From Sphingobacterium sp. (GTDB lineage Bacteria; Bacteroidota; Bacteroidia; Sphingobacteriales; Sphingobacteriaceae), in the NCBI GenBank assembly GCA_031286695.1, contig JAITTY010000010.1:124001-188000 (forward strand): a stretch of DNA of 64,000 bases, given 5' to 3'. The notes beneath the pieces were generated by a model that saw only the letters and a list, made by a program, of their open reading frames with translations, was not told where the DNA came from and ran no database searches. Within the stretch, counting starts at the first letter, position 1, and every line of letters starts with the position of its first letter. Shown piece by piece: positions 44,307-53,174 of this stretch. A program made the translations under genes and the position numbers.

Positions 44307-46082
44307 ATGATAAGAATGAAAAAGATGAAAAAAATTATAGCGATAGTATTGCTAACTAGTATAATAGGATGCAAAAAAGATCTTTTGGATACCTCGCCGT
44401 ATTCATCGGTCTCCACCGCAACAATGTGGACAACAGATAATTTAACCGACTTGGGCGTTGCGGGAATTTATAGTTCGTTCAGGCTCCTGATGGGGCATAG
44501 TGGGCTGATCTCACCTTACGAGCTCTATCAATTTGACCGTTTTTCCTATACAGGGCAGGCGCGTTTTGATGAACCCTTATTGACGGGAACAATTACCGCG
44601 GGAGATCCCTTATTTTTGAATGTTTGGAAGATTCAATATGAAGGAATTCAGCGTGCAAATGATGCCCTTAAGAATATTCCGGTAAAATCGCCTTCAACAG
44701 CGGAAAAGAAAGCCAAATATATTGCTGAAGCTAAATTCTTACGCGCTTATTTTTACTTTAGACTTAACCAACTCTACAAGGGAGTGCCGATTTATCTTGA
44801 GCCTTTTACGGCGGCGGAGGCTATTAAAGGACGTAGTTCGGAAGAGGAAGTCTGGAATCAAATATTAGCTGACCTGAACGATTGTATTGCCGAAACCAAT
44901 TTCCCCGATCGTTACCCCGCAGGTAATGCAAACTATGGACATGCAACCAAAGCGGCGGCTTATGCCTTACGGGGTAAAGTTTATCTCTATCGAAAGGAAT
45001 GGGCAAAAGCGGCGACTGATTTTCAAAAAGTAAAAGATGCTGGTCACTCACTTTTTGGTGATTATAAAGCACTATTTAAAGAAGCTAATGAGCAGTGTCC
45101 AGAAATGATTTTTTCTATTCAGCATCGGAGTGAGTCGGGATACGGAAATAACATGCAATTGTTTTGTGGCTGGCCCTCGGTGTATTCGCGGGGCTGGAAT
45201 TACTATATGCCTTCACCTCATTTGGTAGATCTCTATGAAAATAGTGATGGATCCAAATTTGAGTGGGATAAAATAATTCCAGGATATGCAGACTTAACTG
45301 AAAATGAAAGAGAGGTCTTTTTTCTAAGGAACAACCTAACGGAAGCTGAGAAGGCAGCGGCGGCATTAAGGGGTGCAAAAATGAGCCTTTATCTGCCGCA
45401 AGGCAATGAGGAGCGCATCAAAAAAGCCTATGAAAATCGTGATCCACGTTTACAGGCAAATATTGTGACACCCTATTCCACTTTTAGGGGAGCGTATAAT
45501 TTTACAAATGTGGAAAGTCTTCAGTTCATGCGCTGGCCATTTCGTGGGCAGGCACAGGTAGATGGCGATATTCAGAGTGATACGCAGATTAACTTCTTCT
45601 ATTTCTATCGAAAATTTGTCGCCGAAGGAGTCAATGAGATTGTGGATCGTAATTATGGCCCTATCGATTTCCCGATTTTTCGCTATGCTGATGTTTTATT
45701 GATGTGGGCCGAGGCCTTAAATGAAGATGGCAAACTAAATGAAGCTATAGCAAAAGTTAACGAAGTTCGCCAGCGTGCGGGTGTACCACTTTTAAATTCC
45801 AATGCTGCAACGGCTGTTGGTGGGAAGGAAGACTTACGCCTCCGTATTCGCAACGAACGTCGGGTGGAGTTCCCGAATGAAGGAATCAATTACTTTGACG
45901 AATTGCGTTGGGGGACCTGGAAAGAGACGGTGTTTCAAGCAGGCAATGGACGTAAGCAAGTCTGGGGGACAAATGTTGGGAATTATAGCTATAAAGGTGA
46001 TTTCTTGACTGTATGGCCTATTCCGACCTCAGAAATACAGATGAACGTAAACCTGGTGCAAAACCCGGGTTGGATTGATTAG
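44307..46082 (+). CDS. SusD-like surface lipoprotein
   Basis: A 591-residue RagB/SusD lipoprotein with lipobox LLTSIIGCKKD (C22 from ATG 44307; in-frame ATGs at codons 4 and 7 are alternatives). The helical core has AEAKFLRAYFYFRLNQLYKG (about 142-161) and the C-terminal region LRLRIRNERRVEFPNEGINY (about 510-529), ending NVNLVQNPGWID. It partners the STN-type SusC encoded 5 bp upstream. An aromatic-rich stretch (CGWPSVYSRGWNYYMPSPHL, about 285-304) could be part of the glycan-binding face. A G+C-rich hairpin follows the stop. Confidence 0.94.
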   Translation: MIRMKKMKKIIAIVLLTSIIGCKKDLLDTSPYSSVSTATMWTTDNLTDLGVAGIYSSFRLLMGHSGLISPYELYQFDRFSYTGQARFDEPLLTGTITAGDPLFLNVWKIQYEGIQRANDALKNIPVKSPSTAEKKAKYIAEAKFLRAYFYFRLNQLYKGVPIYLEPFTAAEAIKGRSSEEEVWNQILADLNDCIAETNFPDRYPAGNANYGHATKAAAYALRGKVYLYRKEWAKAATDFQKVKDAGHSLFGDYKALFKEANEQCPEMIFSIQHRSESGYGNNMQLFCGWPSVYSRGWNYYMPSPHLVDLYENSDGSKFEWDKIIPGYADLTENEREVFFLRNNLTEAEKAAAALRGAKMSLYLPQGNEERIKKAYENRDPRLQANIVTPYSTFRGAYNFTNVESLQFMRWPFRGQAQVDGDIQSDTQINFFYFYRKFVAEGVNEIVDRNYGPIDFPIFRYADVLLMWAEALNEDGKLNEAIAKVNEVRQRAGVPLLNSNAATAVGGKEDLRLRIRNERRVEFPNEGINYFDELRWGTWKETVFQAGNGRKQVWGTNVGNYSYKGDFLTVWPIPTSEIQMNVNLVQNPGWID

Positions 46083-46097
46083 TTTTTGTGAAATAAG

Positions 46098-46131
46098 ACC
46101 GGGGAGCAGGTTATCTGGGCCTTTCCCCGGT
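46098..46131 (+). other. Intercistronic hairpin between susD and the GH88-GH29 gene
   Basis: ACCGGGGA (46098-46105) pairs with TCCCCGGT (46124-46131) around an 18-nt loop, 15 bp after the susD stop. It has no clear T-tail and probably attenuates or protects the susCD message upstream of the enzyme genes. Confidence 0.6.
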
Positions 46132-46153
46132 TGGGTATAAAATAAACCTAAAC

Positions 46154-48796
46154 ATGATTTTTTTTAGATATAACCTATATTTTATTTATTTTTTAATTTT
46201 TTTTTATCCTTATTGCCTACGTGCAGATACAACAGATTTTCTAAAAAGAGGGTTCGGTCTTGCCGAAAAGCAATATTCCTTGTTGTATAAAAATCATAAG
46301 GATCTGACAAAGTATCCGCGATCTGCAGATCCCAGTGGAAAAACAACGTTTACCGATATCCGAGACTGGACTGGTGGCTTTTGGCCGGGCTGTCTTTGGT
46401 ATGTTTTTGAGTATACGGGGGATGATCAATGGCGTGATGCGGCATTAAAATGGACGAATTCCTTACGTCAAAATCAATTTAATACACATCACCATGATAT
46501 TGGTTTTGTCATGAACTGCAGTTATGGCAATGCTTATCGATTGACTGGTGATACAGCATTCAAATCTATCTTGATCCAGAGTGCCAAATCTTTATTGACA
46601 CGTTTCAATGCAAAGGTTGGAGCGATCAAGTCTTGGGATACATTTTCTTCTTGGGACAGTAAGCATAAATATGAATTCCCTGTCATTATCGACAATATGA
46701 TGAATTTGGAGCTTCTTTTTTTGGCTTCCAAATTATCCGGTGATTCTGTCTATCGGAATGCCGCTATTCGACATGCAGAAACGACGTTAAAAAATCAATA
46801 CCGACCAGATTACAGTTCTTATCACGTGGTTACCTATGACCCCAATACAGGTGCTGTATTGAGCAGGGAGACCGCACAGGGTTTTTCGGACAATTCCGCT
46901 TGGGCTAGAGGGCAAGCTTGGGGATTGTATGGATTTGTTGTGATGTATCGAGAAACGAAGGATCCTAAGTTTTTACAGGCTGCACTAAACATGGCGGACT
47001 TTTATGCACGGCATCCGCGTTTGCCTGAAGATGGGGTTCCCTTGTGGGACTTTGATGTCGATCAAGCGGGATTTATTCCAAACTGGGACTACCGAAAAGA
47101 AGATTTTAGCACTATTCCGCGTGATGCATCCGCTGCTGCTGTCACGGCATCGGCACTTTTGGAACTGGTTGAATATATGGAGCCGGGACAAGAGCAGGAT
47201 TATTTGGATCTGGCTGAAAAGATTTTGCGATCATTAGGCTCGCCAAAGTACGCAAGTGAAGTTGGAGGAAATGGTCTGTTTATCTTAAAACATAGTGTGG
47301 GTAGTATTCCACATAAAGGAGAAATTGATGTGCCTTTGGTGTATGCAGACTATTATTATTTAGAAGCCTTAACGCGCTGGAACAAGCGAAGACATCGACT
47401 TGCGCAGCTGATGAAGGAATGGCAGGATATGAATAGACAGAAGGCACAGGCACTCACAGATTTTCAACAACAAAAATTTGGCCTATTTATCCATTGGGGG
47501 CTGTATGCAATCCCTGCGGGTATATGGAACGGACAGAAAATAGAAGATCTAGGAAGTCCTAGTGTCGCCGAATGGATTCAATTGGTCGCAAAAATTCCGC
47601 GGTCCACCTATGCCAAATTAGCAGACCAATTTTCGCCAGAATCTTTTGATGCCGATAACATTGTTAAAATGGCCAAGGATGCAGGAATGAAATATCTTGT
47701 TGTGACGAGTAAGCATCATGATGGATTTGCGTTATATGATTCAAAGGTCAGTTCATTCAATAGCATACAGGCTACGCCCTTTAAACGCGATATCATTCAG
47801 GAACTTTATGATGCCTGTCTTCGGCATAAACTCGATTTTGGCGTCTATTATTCACAGAATATCGATTGGAGGGATGGTAGCGACGCACAATATACGGTAA
47901 CGAAGGCACAGCATGATCTTGCCTATACCAAAACTGACGCTTTCGGTGCCAATCTTTGGGATCCCAGTGAAAATTCTTTTCCTTCGTATCTCAACGAAAA
48001 AGCAATTCCCCAGGTAAAGGAAATTTTGACGCGATTCAAACAGCTGAAATATATCTGGTTTGATATGCCGGGACTGATGACTGCGGAACAAAGCTTTCGG
48101 TTTTATAAAACAGTTTATGATTGCAATCCACATGTTATTGTCTCCGAACGCATTGGCAATGGTATGGGCGATTATGCCATTCCGGGAGATAATCGGATTC
48201 CAGATCCTTCGGAACATTTTAACCAACCTTGGGAAGCTATCGGGACATTCAATCATTCCTGGGGCTATAAATCCTACGATCATGATTGGAAAAATGTAGA
48301 CGAATTGCGCTATTGGCTTTTGGAGATTGTCAGTAAAGGTGGCAATTATATGCTCAATATTGGACCCGATGCACAGGGGAATATAGCTGCGCCGGTAAAA
48401 AATAATCTTGCTATATTAGGGAAATGGTTGCAACTCAATGGTGAAGCGATTTATGGGACATCCCCATGGATCACTGCGCATGAGGGACCTACAGTTATTC
48501 GGATAACGGATACCGAGCAACGGGAGAGAGAGGGATTTAGGGCATCTTTTACGGCTTCTGATTTTTGGTTTACCCAAAAGAATGGTTTTATATACGCCAT
48601 GGCTCTCGTGTTGCCGCTGAATGGAATTGTTAATGTACGGACCCTGAACCAAAATAAAGCTAAAGTGACATCAGTGGAAATCTTAGGGTTTGGTCAGGTC
48701 CATTTCCAGCAAGATGACTATGGATTGCAGTTGAAGTTACCCAAAAACATGCAAAATAGCAGCTTGGGGTATGCACTCAAAATAAAACTAGGCTAA
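46154..48796 (+). CDS. GH88-GH29 fusion: unsaturated glucuronyl hydrolase joined to alpha-L-fucosidase
   Basis: An 880-residue secreted protein (signal peptide about 1-23) that reads as two full enzymes in one frame. Residues about 25-412 are a GH88 (alpha/alpha)6 barrel with D115 (THHHDIGFVMNCSYG) and D180 (VIIDNMMNLELLF), matching the two catalytic aspartates of unsaturated glucuronyl hydrolases, plus SDNSAWARGQAWGLYG. After a charged helical linker (about 408-438), residues 439-880 are a GH29 domain: KFGLFIHWGLYAIPAG, SKHHDGFALYDS, YIWFDMPG with nucleophile D637, and GGNYMLNIGPDAQGNIAAP. It would remove unsaturated uronate left by a lyase, and fucose. Single GH88 (about 380) and GH29 (about 440) lengths fit both halves. 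I do not recall this pair as a common fusion. Sits between susD and an SGNH gene. Confidence 0.85.
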   Translation: MIFFRYNLYFIYFLIFFYPYCLRADTTDFLKRGFGLAEKQYSLLYKNHKDLTKYPRSADPSGKTTFTDIRDWTGGFWPGCLWYVFEYTGDDQWRDAALKWTNSLRQNQFNTHHHDIGFVMNCSYGNAYRLTGDTAFKSILIQSAKSLLTRFNAKVGAIKSWDTFSSWDSKHKYEFPVIIDNMMNLELLFLASKLSGDSVYRNAAIRHAETTLKNQYRPDYSSYHVVTYDPNTGAVLSRETAQGFSDNSAWARGQAWGLYGFVVMYRETKDPKFLQAALNMADFYARHPRLPEDGVPLWDFDVDQAGFIPNWDYRKEDFSTIPRDASAAAVTASALLELVEYMEPGQEQDYLDLAEKILRSLGSPKYASEVGGNGLFILKHSVGSIPHKGEIDVPLVYADYYYLEALTRWNKRRHRLAQLMKEWQDMNRQKAQALTDFQQQKFGLFIHWGLYAIPAGIWNGQKIEDLGSPSVAEWIQLVAKIPRSTYAKLADQFSPESFDADNIVKMAKDAGMKYLVVTSKHHDGFALYDSKVSSFNSIQATPFKRDIIQELYDACLRHKLDFGVYYSQNIDWRDGSDAQYTVTKAQHDLAYTKTDAFGANLWDPSENSFPSYLNEKAIPQVKEILTRFKQLKYIWFDMPGLMTAEQSFRFYKTVYDCNPHVIVSERIGNGMGDYAIPGDNRIPDPSEHFNQPWEAIGTFNHSWGYKSYDHDWKNVDELRYWLLEIVSKGGNYMLNIGPDAQGNIAAPVKNNLAILGKWLQLNGEAIYGTSPWITAHEGPTVIRITDTEQREREGFRASFTASDFWFTQKNGFIYAMALVLPLNGIVNVRTLNQNKAKVTSVEILGFGQVHFQQDDYGLQLKLPKNMQNSSLGYALKIKLG

Positions 48797-48825
48797 TTCG
48801 AATATTGGCCGAATTAATTATAACG

Positions 48826-49791
48826 ATGTTGAATCTATTATTAACTACAAAAAAAATGCGCGTTTTGTCGCTACTCTTCTGCTTAAGCTTATGGTATGTG
48901 CAAGCTGTTGGACAAAAACAGGACAATCAGTTTCCTTGGAACGAAGGAAAGAAGGTTCTTTTTTTAGGAAATAGCATTACCTATGCTGGGCAATATGTCG
49001 CCATGACCGAAAGTTTATTCCTGAGCAGTCATCCGAAAAAGAAACCTCAATTTATTAACTCGGGGCTACCAAGTGAGACCGTATCTGGACTTAGTGAGCC
49101 GAATCATGCTGAGGGAAAATTTCCACGCCCCTGTCTATTTGATCGACTGGACAATGTGCTTGATAAAATCAAACCTGAGGTGGTTTTCGTCTGTTATGGC
49201 ATGAACGACGGAATCTATCTGCCTTTTGATTCCACGCGCTTTGAAGCCTACAAAAATGGAATTATACGCCTGCAAAAACGACTTGCAAATCAGGGGGTCA
49301 AACGTATCATATGGATGACTCCACCCGTTCAAGATGATTTGAAACTTCGGCTCAATGGATATAATAAGGTATTGGATCGCTATGCCGAATGGCTGATTAA
49401 TTATGGTCAAAAACAATCCTGGGAAATCATTGACCTCCACTTTCCCATGCGTCGATATTTGGAGTCCGGTATCGAGAAAGATCCTCAATTTAGGCTAGCG
49501 GCAGATGGTGTTCATCCCGGCGATTTGGGCCACTGGCTCATGGCTAGGGAAATTGTTAAGCATCTGATGCCGGACTTTTCAATTGAAAGCACTTGGGAAG
49601 ACAATTTGCGCGATAAACCCAAACTCCGCCAGTTATATGCGCTTGTTTTAAAAAGGCAGACGATCATGAAAGACGCTTGGCTGACTTTTACAGGCCATAA
49701 ACGACCCGGATTAGCCAAGGGCATTCCATTGGAGGATGCACTAAAGTCTTATGATGTCATGCAGGAGGAAATAAACAAACTGGGTTTCTGA
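48826..49791 (+). CDS. SGNH/GDSL-family hydrolase (probable carbohydrate esterase)
   Basis: 321 residues from ATG 48826; the ATG at 48856 (MRVLSLLFCLSLWYVQAVGQ) is an equally good start for a signal peptide, while an upstream TTG (48805) is unlikely. Block I is VLFLGNSITYAGQYV with the catalytic serine, block III is CYGMNDGIYLPF, and block V is AADGVHPGDLGHW with the Asp-His pair. SGNH enzymes in PULs usually remove acetyl or other ester groups from glycans. It is 9 codons' distance after the GH88-GH29 stop and 53 bp before the GH29 gene, in the same operon, so de-esterification of the same fucosylated uronic glycan is inferred. The exact ester is unknown. Confidence 0.87.
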   Translation: MLNLLLTTKKMRVLSLLFCLSLWYVQAVGQKQDNQFPWNEGKKVLFLGNSITYAGQYVAMTESLFLSSHPKKKPQFINSGLPSETVSGLSEPNHAEGKFPRPCLFDRLDNVLDKIKPEVVFVCYGMNDGIYLPFDSTRFEAYKNGIIRLQKRLANQGVKRIIWMTPPVQDDLKLRLNGYNKVLDRYAEWLINYGQKQSWEIIDLHFPMRRYLESGIEKDPQFRLAADGVHPGDLGHWLMAREIVKHLMPDFSIESTWEDNLRDKPKLRQLYALVLKRQTIMKDAWLTFTGHKRPGLAKGIPLEDALKSYDVMQEEINKLGF

Positions 49792-49844
49792 TGACCTGTG
49801 TTTAATCATTATTGCCAATGAACTTTTATGTATAAATCTATATC

Positions 49845-51686
49845 ATGATGAAAATCAATTTTTTTAAGTGGAAATGTGCAGCAGCAGTGGGAATGTTGCT
49901 GTGTATGACCGATTCAGCTATTTCACAGACCAAGTCGCCACCTTATGAAGGAGTGGCTGGCTGGCAGGAGACACAAGATAAACGGATGGAATGGTTTAAG
50001 GAAGCCCGATTTGGACTCTTTATCCACTGGGGGCTTTACAGTGCTGCCGGAGGTTCTTTTGAAGGAAAACAATATCCACAGCATTATGCTGAATGGATTC
50101 AGACCTGGGGAAAGATTCCCAGCCAGAAATACGCAGAGGTTTTGAAACCTAAATTTACATTACGCTCTTTCGATCCGAAGTCCTGGGCGCAGCTCGCTAA
50201 AAAAACTGGAATGAAGTATATGGTATTGACCTCCCGACATCACGAAGGCTTTAGCTTATTTAATAGCCAGCAACCCTATGCGCTGAAAAATGAGGTAACG
50301 GGTACGGCAAATTTATCGCCAAAAGGTCGGGATCTTTACCACGAGATTATGGATGCTTTCAGTCAGGAGGGAATGAAAGTAGGCGCTTATTATTCGCTTC
50401 TGGATTGGCAACATCCCGATTCTTATGAAGCCTTTCAGTTGAATCCGAATGTGGATAATCACCAGCCAGATCATGAACGCTATAAAGCCTATCTCTATGG
50501 CCAAATTAAAGAACTTGCACAAAATTACGGGCGGCTAGACATGTTGTGGCCAGATTTTAGTAGCAAACAGCACGAGGGCGAAGCATGGGGAACCAAACAT
50601 ATTTTGACAGATCTGATCAAATGGCAACCGAATATCATTATCAATAATCGATTCTGGAATGGACTCGAAAATAAGAATGGTGATATCGGAACGCCAGAGA
50701 AATATATTCCACCGACAGGTTTGCCAGGTATGTACTGGGAGGTAAGCCATACCATGAATGAAAGTTATGGCTATAGTGCTCATGATCAAAATTGGAAAAG
50801 CTTTCCCAAGATCATGCAATTATTTGTGGAAACGGTGAGTAAAGGGGGTAATTTCTTGTTAAATGTCGGGCCCGATGGAGATGGAGCTATTCCTGAACCC
50901 GCTGTGCGGATTATGGAGCAAATCGGGGAATGGATGAAGGTCAATGGCGAATCTATTTACGGTACCACCGCGAGCCCTTTTCAAGCCTTGGATTGGGGGT
51001 ATTGTACCCAAAAAAATGGGAAGCTGTATCTGCATGTTTTTGATCGTCCGGCCGATGGAAAAATAAATCTGCCCATCAAAAATAAAGTGACGGCTGTCTA
51101 CGCCCTAGCTTCACCTAAAATGAGGTTAAAATCCAATTTAGAAAACGGAAGGCCAACAATTCCTGTCGATATCTTCGACAGTAAGAAAGGACCAAAGGTT
51201 ATTGTGGTCGAAATCCAGGGAAAACCAATTGTTGAGGAAAGCCTGACCCAGACACAGGCAGATGGACGTATCGTGATGAACGCAAATAATGCAAAATTAC
51301 AGGAAGGAAAGGGATTAAAAATTATTGGCGCGCATACCCACGATCCAAATCGCCCGAATGCCATAGGTCAGTGGAAAGACCTTGCGGATAAAGTTTTTTG
51401 GGATATCAAAATTCAAAAACCGGGTAAGTATCGTGTGCTCGTCAATTATTTAGCGAATAGCAAGCAGCATGGAAAAATTATGCTCTCGATGCTCGGACAG
51501 CAGCTCCCATGGACGTTTGTAGCTGAAAAAGAAACTAAATTTAAGGAAGTGGCTATGGGGACCATTGAGATATCCCAGCAAGTAATTGGTGAGCCCAGTA
51601 CGAAGGTGATTTTGCAGGCTACAGCCATCGAAGGCGATACTTTGCCTGAGATTGCTTCGATCACTTTGGTTCCGATTCAAGAATAA
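49845..51686 (+). CDS. GH29 alpha-L-fucosidase with C-terminal beta-domain
   Basis: A 613-residue enzyme with a signal peptide (about 1-28, ending SAISQT). The (beta/alpha)8 domain (about 45-375) has ARFGLFIHWGLYSAAGGSFE, TSRHHEGFSLF and LDMLWPDFSS with nucleophile D237, followed by GGNFLLNVGPDGDGAIPEPA. A small beta-domain follows at about 380-455, then a C-terminal module (about 470-613; ANNAKLQEGKGLKI, FWDIKIQKPGKYRVLVNYLA) resembling galactose-binding-like domains that present a ligand or sugar. It is a second fucosidase beside the fused GH29, suggesting two fucose linkages. The acid/base residue differs among GH29 subfamilies and was not assigned. Confidence 0.93.
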   Translation: MMKINFFKWKCAAAVGMLLCMTDSAISQTKSPPYEGVAGWQETQDKRMEWFKEARFGLFIHWGLYSAAGGSFEGKQYPQHYAEWIQTWGKIPSQKYAEVLKPKFTLRSFDPKSWAQLAKKTGMKYMVLTSRHHEGFSLFNSQQPYALKNEVTGTANLSPKGRDLYHEIMDAFSQEGMKVGAYYSLLDWQHPDSYEAFQLNPNVDNHQPDHERYKAYLYGQIKELAQNYGRLDMLWPDFSSKQHEGEAWGTKHILTDLIKWQPNIIINNRFWNGLENKNGDIGTPEKYIPPTGLPGMYWEVSHTMNESYGYSAHDQNWKSFPKIMQLFVETVSKGGNFLLNVGPDGDGAIPEPAVRIMEQIGEWMKVNGESIYGTTASPFQALDWGYCTQKNGKLYLHVFDRPADGKINLPIKNKVTAVYALASPKMRLKSNLENGRPTIPVDIFDSKKGPKVIVVEIQGKPIVEESLTQTQADGRIVMNANNAKLQEGKGLKIIGAHTHDPNRPNAIGQWKDLADKVFWDIKIQKPGKYRVLVNYLANSKQHGKIMLSMLGQQLPWTFVAEKETKFKEVAMGTIEISQQVIGEPSTKVILQATAIEGDTLPEIASITLVPIQE

Positions 51687-51794
51687 ACTATCTTTAAGAA
51701 AACCCGAACAAATTATCGATACATAAACCATTTTGCCGTCAGGGATTAAATAAATGCCTCTAAGTACGCGCAGAAAATAAATTATAAATTAAGA

Positions 51795-53078
51795 ATGAAA
51801 AGAAGAGAATTTATTGCAAAAGGAATTGTATCATCCTTGGCATTTACAATCGTCCCCCGCGCTGTATTGGGTGGAAATGGATTTCTGGCACCAAGTGACC
51901 GGATTAATCTCGGTTTTATTGGTGTTGGGAAACAATCCTATACTTTAATGAATGGCCTTAATCGCTGCAAGGAAATTGCAAGTCTGGCTGCCTGTGACGT
52001 AGACCGTAATAAGTTAGCCGCATTTATTGCTGCGACAACGAAAAAACAAACGGAATTGTCAAAAGTACAGACCGAGATCAAGGCCTATCACCATTATCGG
52101 GAACTATTGGATCGAAAAGATATTGATGCTGTTGTCATTGCAACACCAGATCATTGGCACGCACAGATTGCGGTCGATGCGGCTAAAGCTGGCAAAGATA
52201 TTTATTGTGAGAAACCCCTTGCATTGACCATTGCCGAAGGCCGTGCAATGGTCGATGCAACCCGAAAATATAAACGTGTATTTCAGACGGGCAGCATGCA
52301 GCGTTCTTCCTATAATTTTAGACAGGCAGCAGAACTGGTTATCAATGGTTATATCGGCAAAATAAAGGAAATCAATGTTTCTGTGGGCGAGCCTGTCAAA
52401 CAATGTGACCTTCCCTCTATGCCAGCTCCCGATTATCTCGATTGGGATATGTGGGTAGGACCTTCACCATATCGGGGTTACAATCCGATATTAAGTCCAC
52501 CTTTGGAGGACGATAAGTGGGCCTGGTGGCGTGGTTACCGTGATTTTGGCGGTGGTTACATCACGGATTGGGGAGCACATATGTTTGACATCGTGCAATG
52601 GGCCCTGGGCATGGATGAATCGGGCCCTGTTCAGTTTAATCCACCGAAGGAAGCCAATAGCAATAGCGGGCTCTCTTTTAGCTATGCTAATGGCGTTCGG
52701 GTAAACCATGTGCAATGGGGAGTACATAATGCGATCCAATTTATCGGTGAAAAAGGTAAGATTGAAGTAAGTCGGGAATTTATCCGCTCAAATCCAGAAA
52801 ATTTAGCCAATCTTAAACTGACCTCTTCTGATCGTCGTCTCTATTACAGCGACAACCACTATCAGGATTGGGTTGACGCCATAAAAAAGAGAAGTAAACC
52901 AATTTGCGATGTTGAAATAGGTCACCGGACGAGCTCTGTGTGCAATGCAGTTAATATTGCGTATGAACTTCAGAAAGATTTAAAATGGAATCCACAGAAA
53001 GAACAGTTTGACAATGAGTATGCTAATCTCCTGCGCAGCCGCCCTTATCGCGGTGAATGGGATTTTAGAAAATTCTAG
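51795..53078 (+). CDS. Tat-exported Gfo/Idh/MocA family protein (oxidoreductase or GH109-like)
   Basis: A 427-residue protein that begins with a twin-arginine signal (MKRREFIAKGIVSSLAFTIV), so it is exported folded, with its cofactor. The Rossmann domain has INLGFIGVGKQSYTLMNG (about 37-54) and VVIATPDHWHAQIAVDAAKA, with the catalytic-lysine motif CEKPLAL (about 139-145). The second domain has DFGGGYITDWGAHMFDIVQW (about 250-269). Gfo/Idh/MocA enzymes oxidise sugars or, as GH109, hydrolyse N-acetylgalactosamine glycosides by a redox NAD mechanism; both are Tat-exported in Bacteroidota. It is last in the operon, 109 bp after GH29, and is followed by a terminator. Which activity it has is not clear; it may open or modify a uronic or amino sugar. 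Confidence 0.85.
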   Translation: MKRREFIAKGIVSSLAFTIVPRAVLGGNGFLAPSDRINLGFIGVGKQSYTLMNGLNRCKEIASLAACDVDRNKLAAFIAATTKKQTELSKVQTEIKAYHHYRELLDRKDIDAVVIATPDHWHAQIAVDAAKAGKDIYCEKPLALTIAEGRAMVDATRKYKRVFQTGSMQRSSYNFRQAAELVINGYIGKIKEINVSVGEPVKQCDLPSMPAPDYLDWDMWVGPSPYRGYNPILSPPLEDDKWAWWRGYRDFGGGYITDWGAHMFDIVQWALGMDESGPVQFNPPKEANSNSGLSFSYANGVRVNHVQWGVHNAIQFIGEKGKIEVSREFIRSNPENLANLKLTSSDRRLYYSDNHYQDWVDAIKKRSKPICDVEIGHRTSSVCNAVNIAYELQKDLKWNPQKEQFDNEYANLLRSRPYRGEWDFRKF

Positions 53079-53102
53079 TAAAGAAAATGGGGATTAATTG
53101 TA

Positions 53103-53133
53103 AACAGGCTTAGCTTTTTTTGCTAAGCCTGTT
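53103..53133 (+). terminator. Intrinsic terminator of the ECF-controlled PUL
   Basis: AACAGGCTTAGC (53103-53114) pairs perfectly with GCTAAGCCTGTT (53122-53133) around a loop of seven T. It lies 25 bp after the Gfo/Idh/MocA stop. The T-run is in the loop, not the tail, so efficiency is uncertain, but the position is right. Confidence 0.75.
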
Positions 53134-53174
53134 AAGCACCCTATCGCAATGTTTTGATCAAATAGTGAGGAAAG

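Noticed and set aside
47380..47480. The GH88-GH29 junction as two separate genes with a sequencing error
   Set aside because: No stop codon, no ribosome-binding stretch with a new signal peptide and no frame change is visible at the junction, so a true fusion is the simpler reading; an error that removed a stop cannot be excluded from sequence alone.
47852..48283. A 143-codon minus-strand frame opposite the GH29 half of the fusion
   Set aside because: Antisense shadow of a domain with clear catalytic motifs on the plus strand.
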